In this document: piece after piece, positions 5,601 to 5,873 of the stretch | How the letters are laid out: every line of letters starts with the position of its first letter | Numbering within the stretch: the first letter of the stretch is position 1 | Assembly (NCBI GenBank): GCA_029261435.1 | Contig: JAJDBI010000080.1 | Location: 1 to 5,873, forward strand | Direction of reading: 5' to 3' | Length of the DNA: 5,873 bases | Source: Nitrospinaceae bacterium | GTDB taxonomy: Bacteria; Nitrospinota; Nitrospinia; Nitrospinales; VA-1 | The notes under the pieces: model-generated | What the model was told of the DNA's origin: nothing | The model's database searches: none | The model's input: only the letters and a program-made list of their open reading frames with translations | Translations under genes and position numbers: made by a program

Positions 5601-5873
5601 TCAAAGAATTAACATTGCATCGCCGTAACTGAAAAAGCGGTATTTATTCTTGATGGCCTCTTTGTAGGCTTTTTTTGCCAATTTTTCACCCATGAAAGCG
5701 CATACCAGTAAAAATAGCGTTGATTTGGGAAGATGGAAGTTAGTGAGCAGGTGGTCCACATTCCTGAACTCCCATCCCGGATAGATGAAGCAATTGCTCC
5801 AACCGGATACCTTTTTCCGGATAGTCCTCTCAAACCCCTGGGTCTCCAAGACCCGGGTTGATGTTGTTCCCAC
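5601..5873 (-). CDS. queA: S-adenosylmethionine:tRNA ribosyltransferase-isomerase, C-terminal part
   Basis: QueA transfers and isomerises the ribosyl group of SAM onto 7-aminomethyl-7-deazaguanine at the wobble position of tRNA (Asp, Asn, His, Tyr types), making epoxyqueuosine, the penultimate step of queuosine synthesis. Only the last 90 or so codons are inside the window; the family is usually about 340-350 residues. Diagnostic pieces: GTTSTRVLE near the right edge, SGWSNCFIYPGWEFRNVD, the strongly conserved LLTNFHLPKSTL, and the C-terminal YRFFSYGDAML, which ends nearly every QueA. The codon at the edge (5873-5871) is GTG for an internal Val, so the frame continues off the right edge and that codon is not the start. 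The gene converges on the HU/IHF gene. No defect is visible in the part seen. Confidence 0.95.
   Translation of the reverse strand: MGTTSTRVLETQGFERTIRKKVSGWSNCFIYPGWEFRNVDHLLTNFHLPKSTLFLLVCAFMGEKLAKKAYKEAIKNKYRFFSYGDAMLIL
5655..5676 (+). terminator. Weak terminator-like hairpin for plus-strand transcripts, inside the 3' end of queA
   Basis: GCCT (5656-5659) and AGGC (5666-5669), extendable by a G-U pair (5655/5670), flank a 6-nt loop and are followed at once by seven T (5670-5676). The order stem then T-run is right for a transcript leaving the HU/IHF gene, whose own 26-nt downstream gap holds no terminator. The stem is only 4-5 bp, and the T-run is explained equally well by Lys codons of QueA, so this is tentative. 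Confidence 0.25.

Noticed and set aside
5871..5873. GTG at the right edge as a start codon for a small minus-strand protein
   Set aside because: The sequence from here is the conserved C-terminal third of QueA, so this is an internal Val and the gene continues outside the window.

Overview
The window is an ordinary chromosomal stretch from a Gram-negative-type bacterium of moderate G+C (mid-40s percent by eye). No mobile element, CRISPR array, tRNA or rRNA is visible. The gene content (C5-pathway hemL, eno next to an FtsB-type divisome gene, an IHF/HU-family protein, queA) would suit a Nitrospinota-like or deltaproteobacterial-type lineage. That placement is a guess from protein flavour and gene order, with no marker that settles it.

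Layout from left to right. (1) Positions 2-940 hold the C-terminal part of a long coiled-coil protein whose start lies off the left edge. It is built from tandem 31-residue units, which is the most distinctive thing in the window. (2) Positions 941-1106 are a spacer with a terminator-like hairpin and a short dyad. (3) Positions 1107-4912 hold four co-directional genes: mtnP (methylthioadenosine phosphorylase), hemL (glutamate-1-semialdehyde aminomutase), eno (enolase) and an ftsB/divIC-family septum protein. The gaps are 6, 8 and 48 nt, so they probably form an operon. (4) Positions 4913-5289 are a 377-nt AT-rich region with a terminator-like hairpin near its left end, a plausible promoter in the middle, and micro-ORFs plus an A/T-tract near its right end. 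(5) Positions 5290-5574 encode a complete HU/IHF-family DNA-binding protein with a very strong Shine-Dalgarno sequence. (6) Positions 5601-5873, on the minus strand, hold the C-terminal 90 residues of QueA (queuosine synthesis), which converges on the HU/IHF gene and runs off the right edge.

The putative operon joins purine/methionine salvage, tetrapyrrole synthesis, glycolysis and cell division. These are housekeeping functions with no single pathway linking them, so the arrangement reads as growth-linked co-expression. No new multi-gene system can be supported here. The findings worth a second look are the 31-residue repeat of the coiled-coil protein, the weak ribosome-binding sites inside the operon compared with the strong one of the HU/IHF gene, and the structured leader of that gene.
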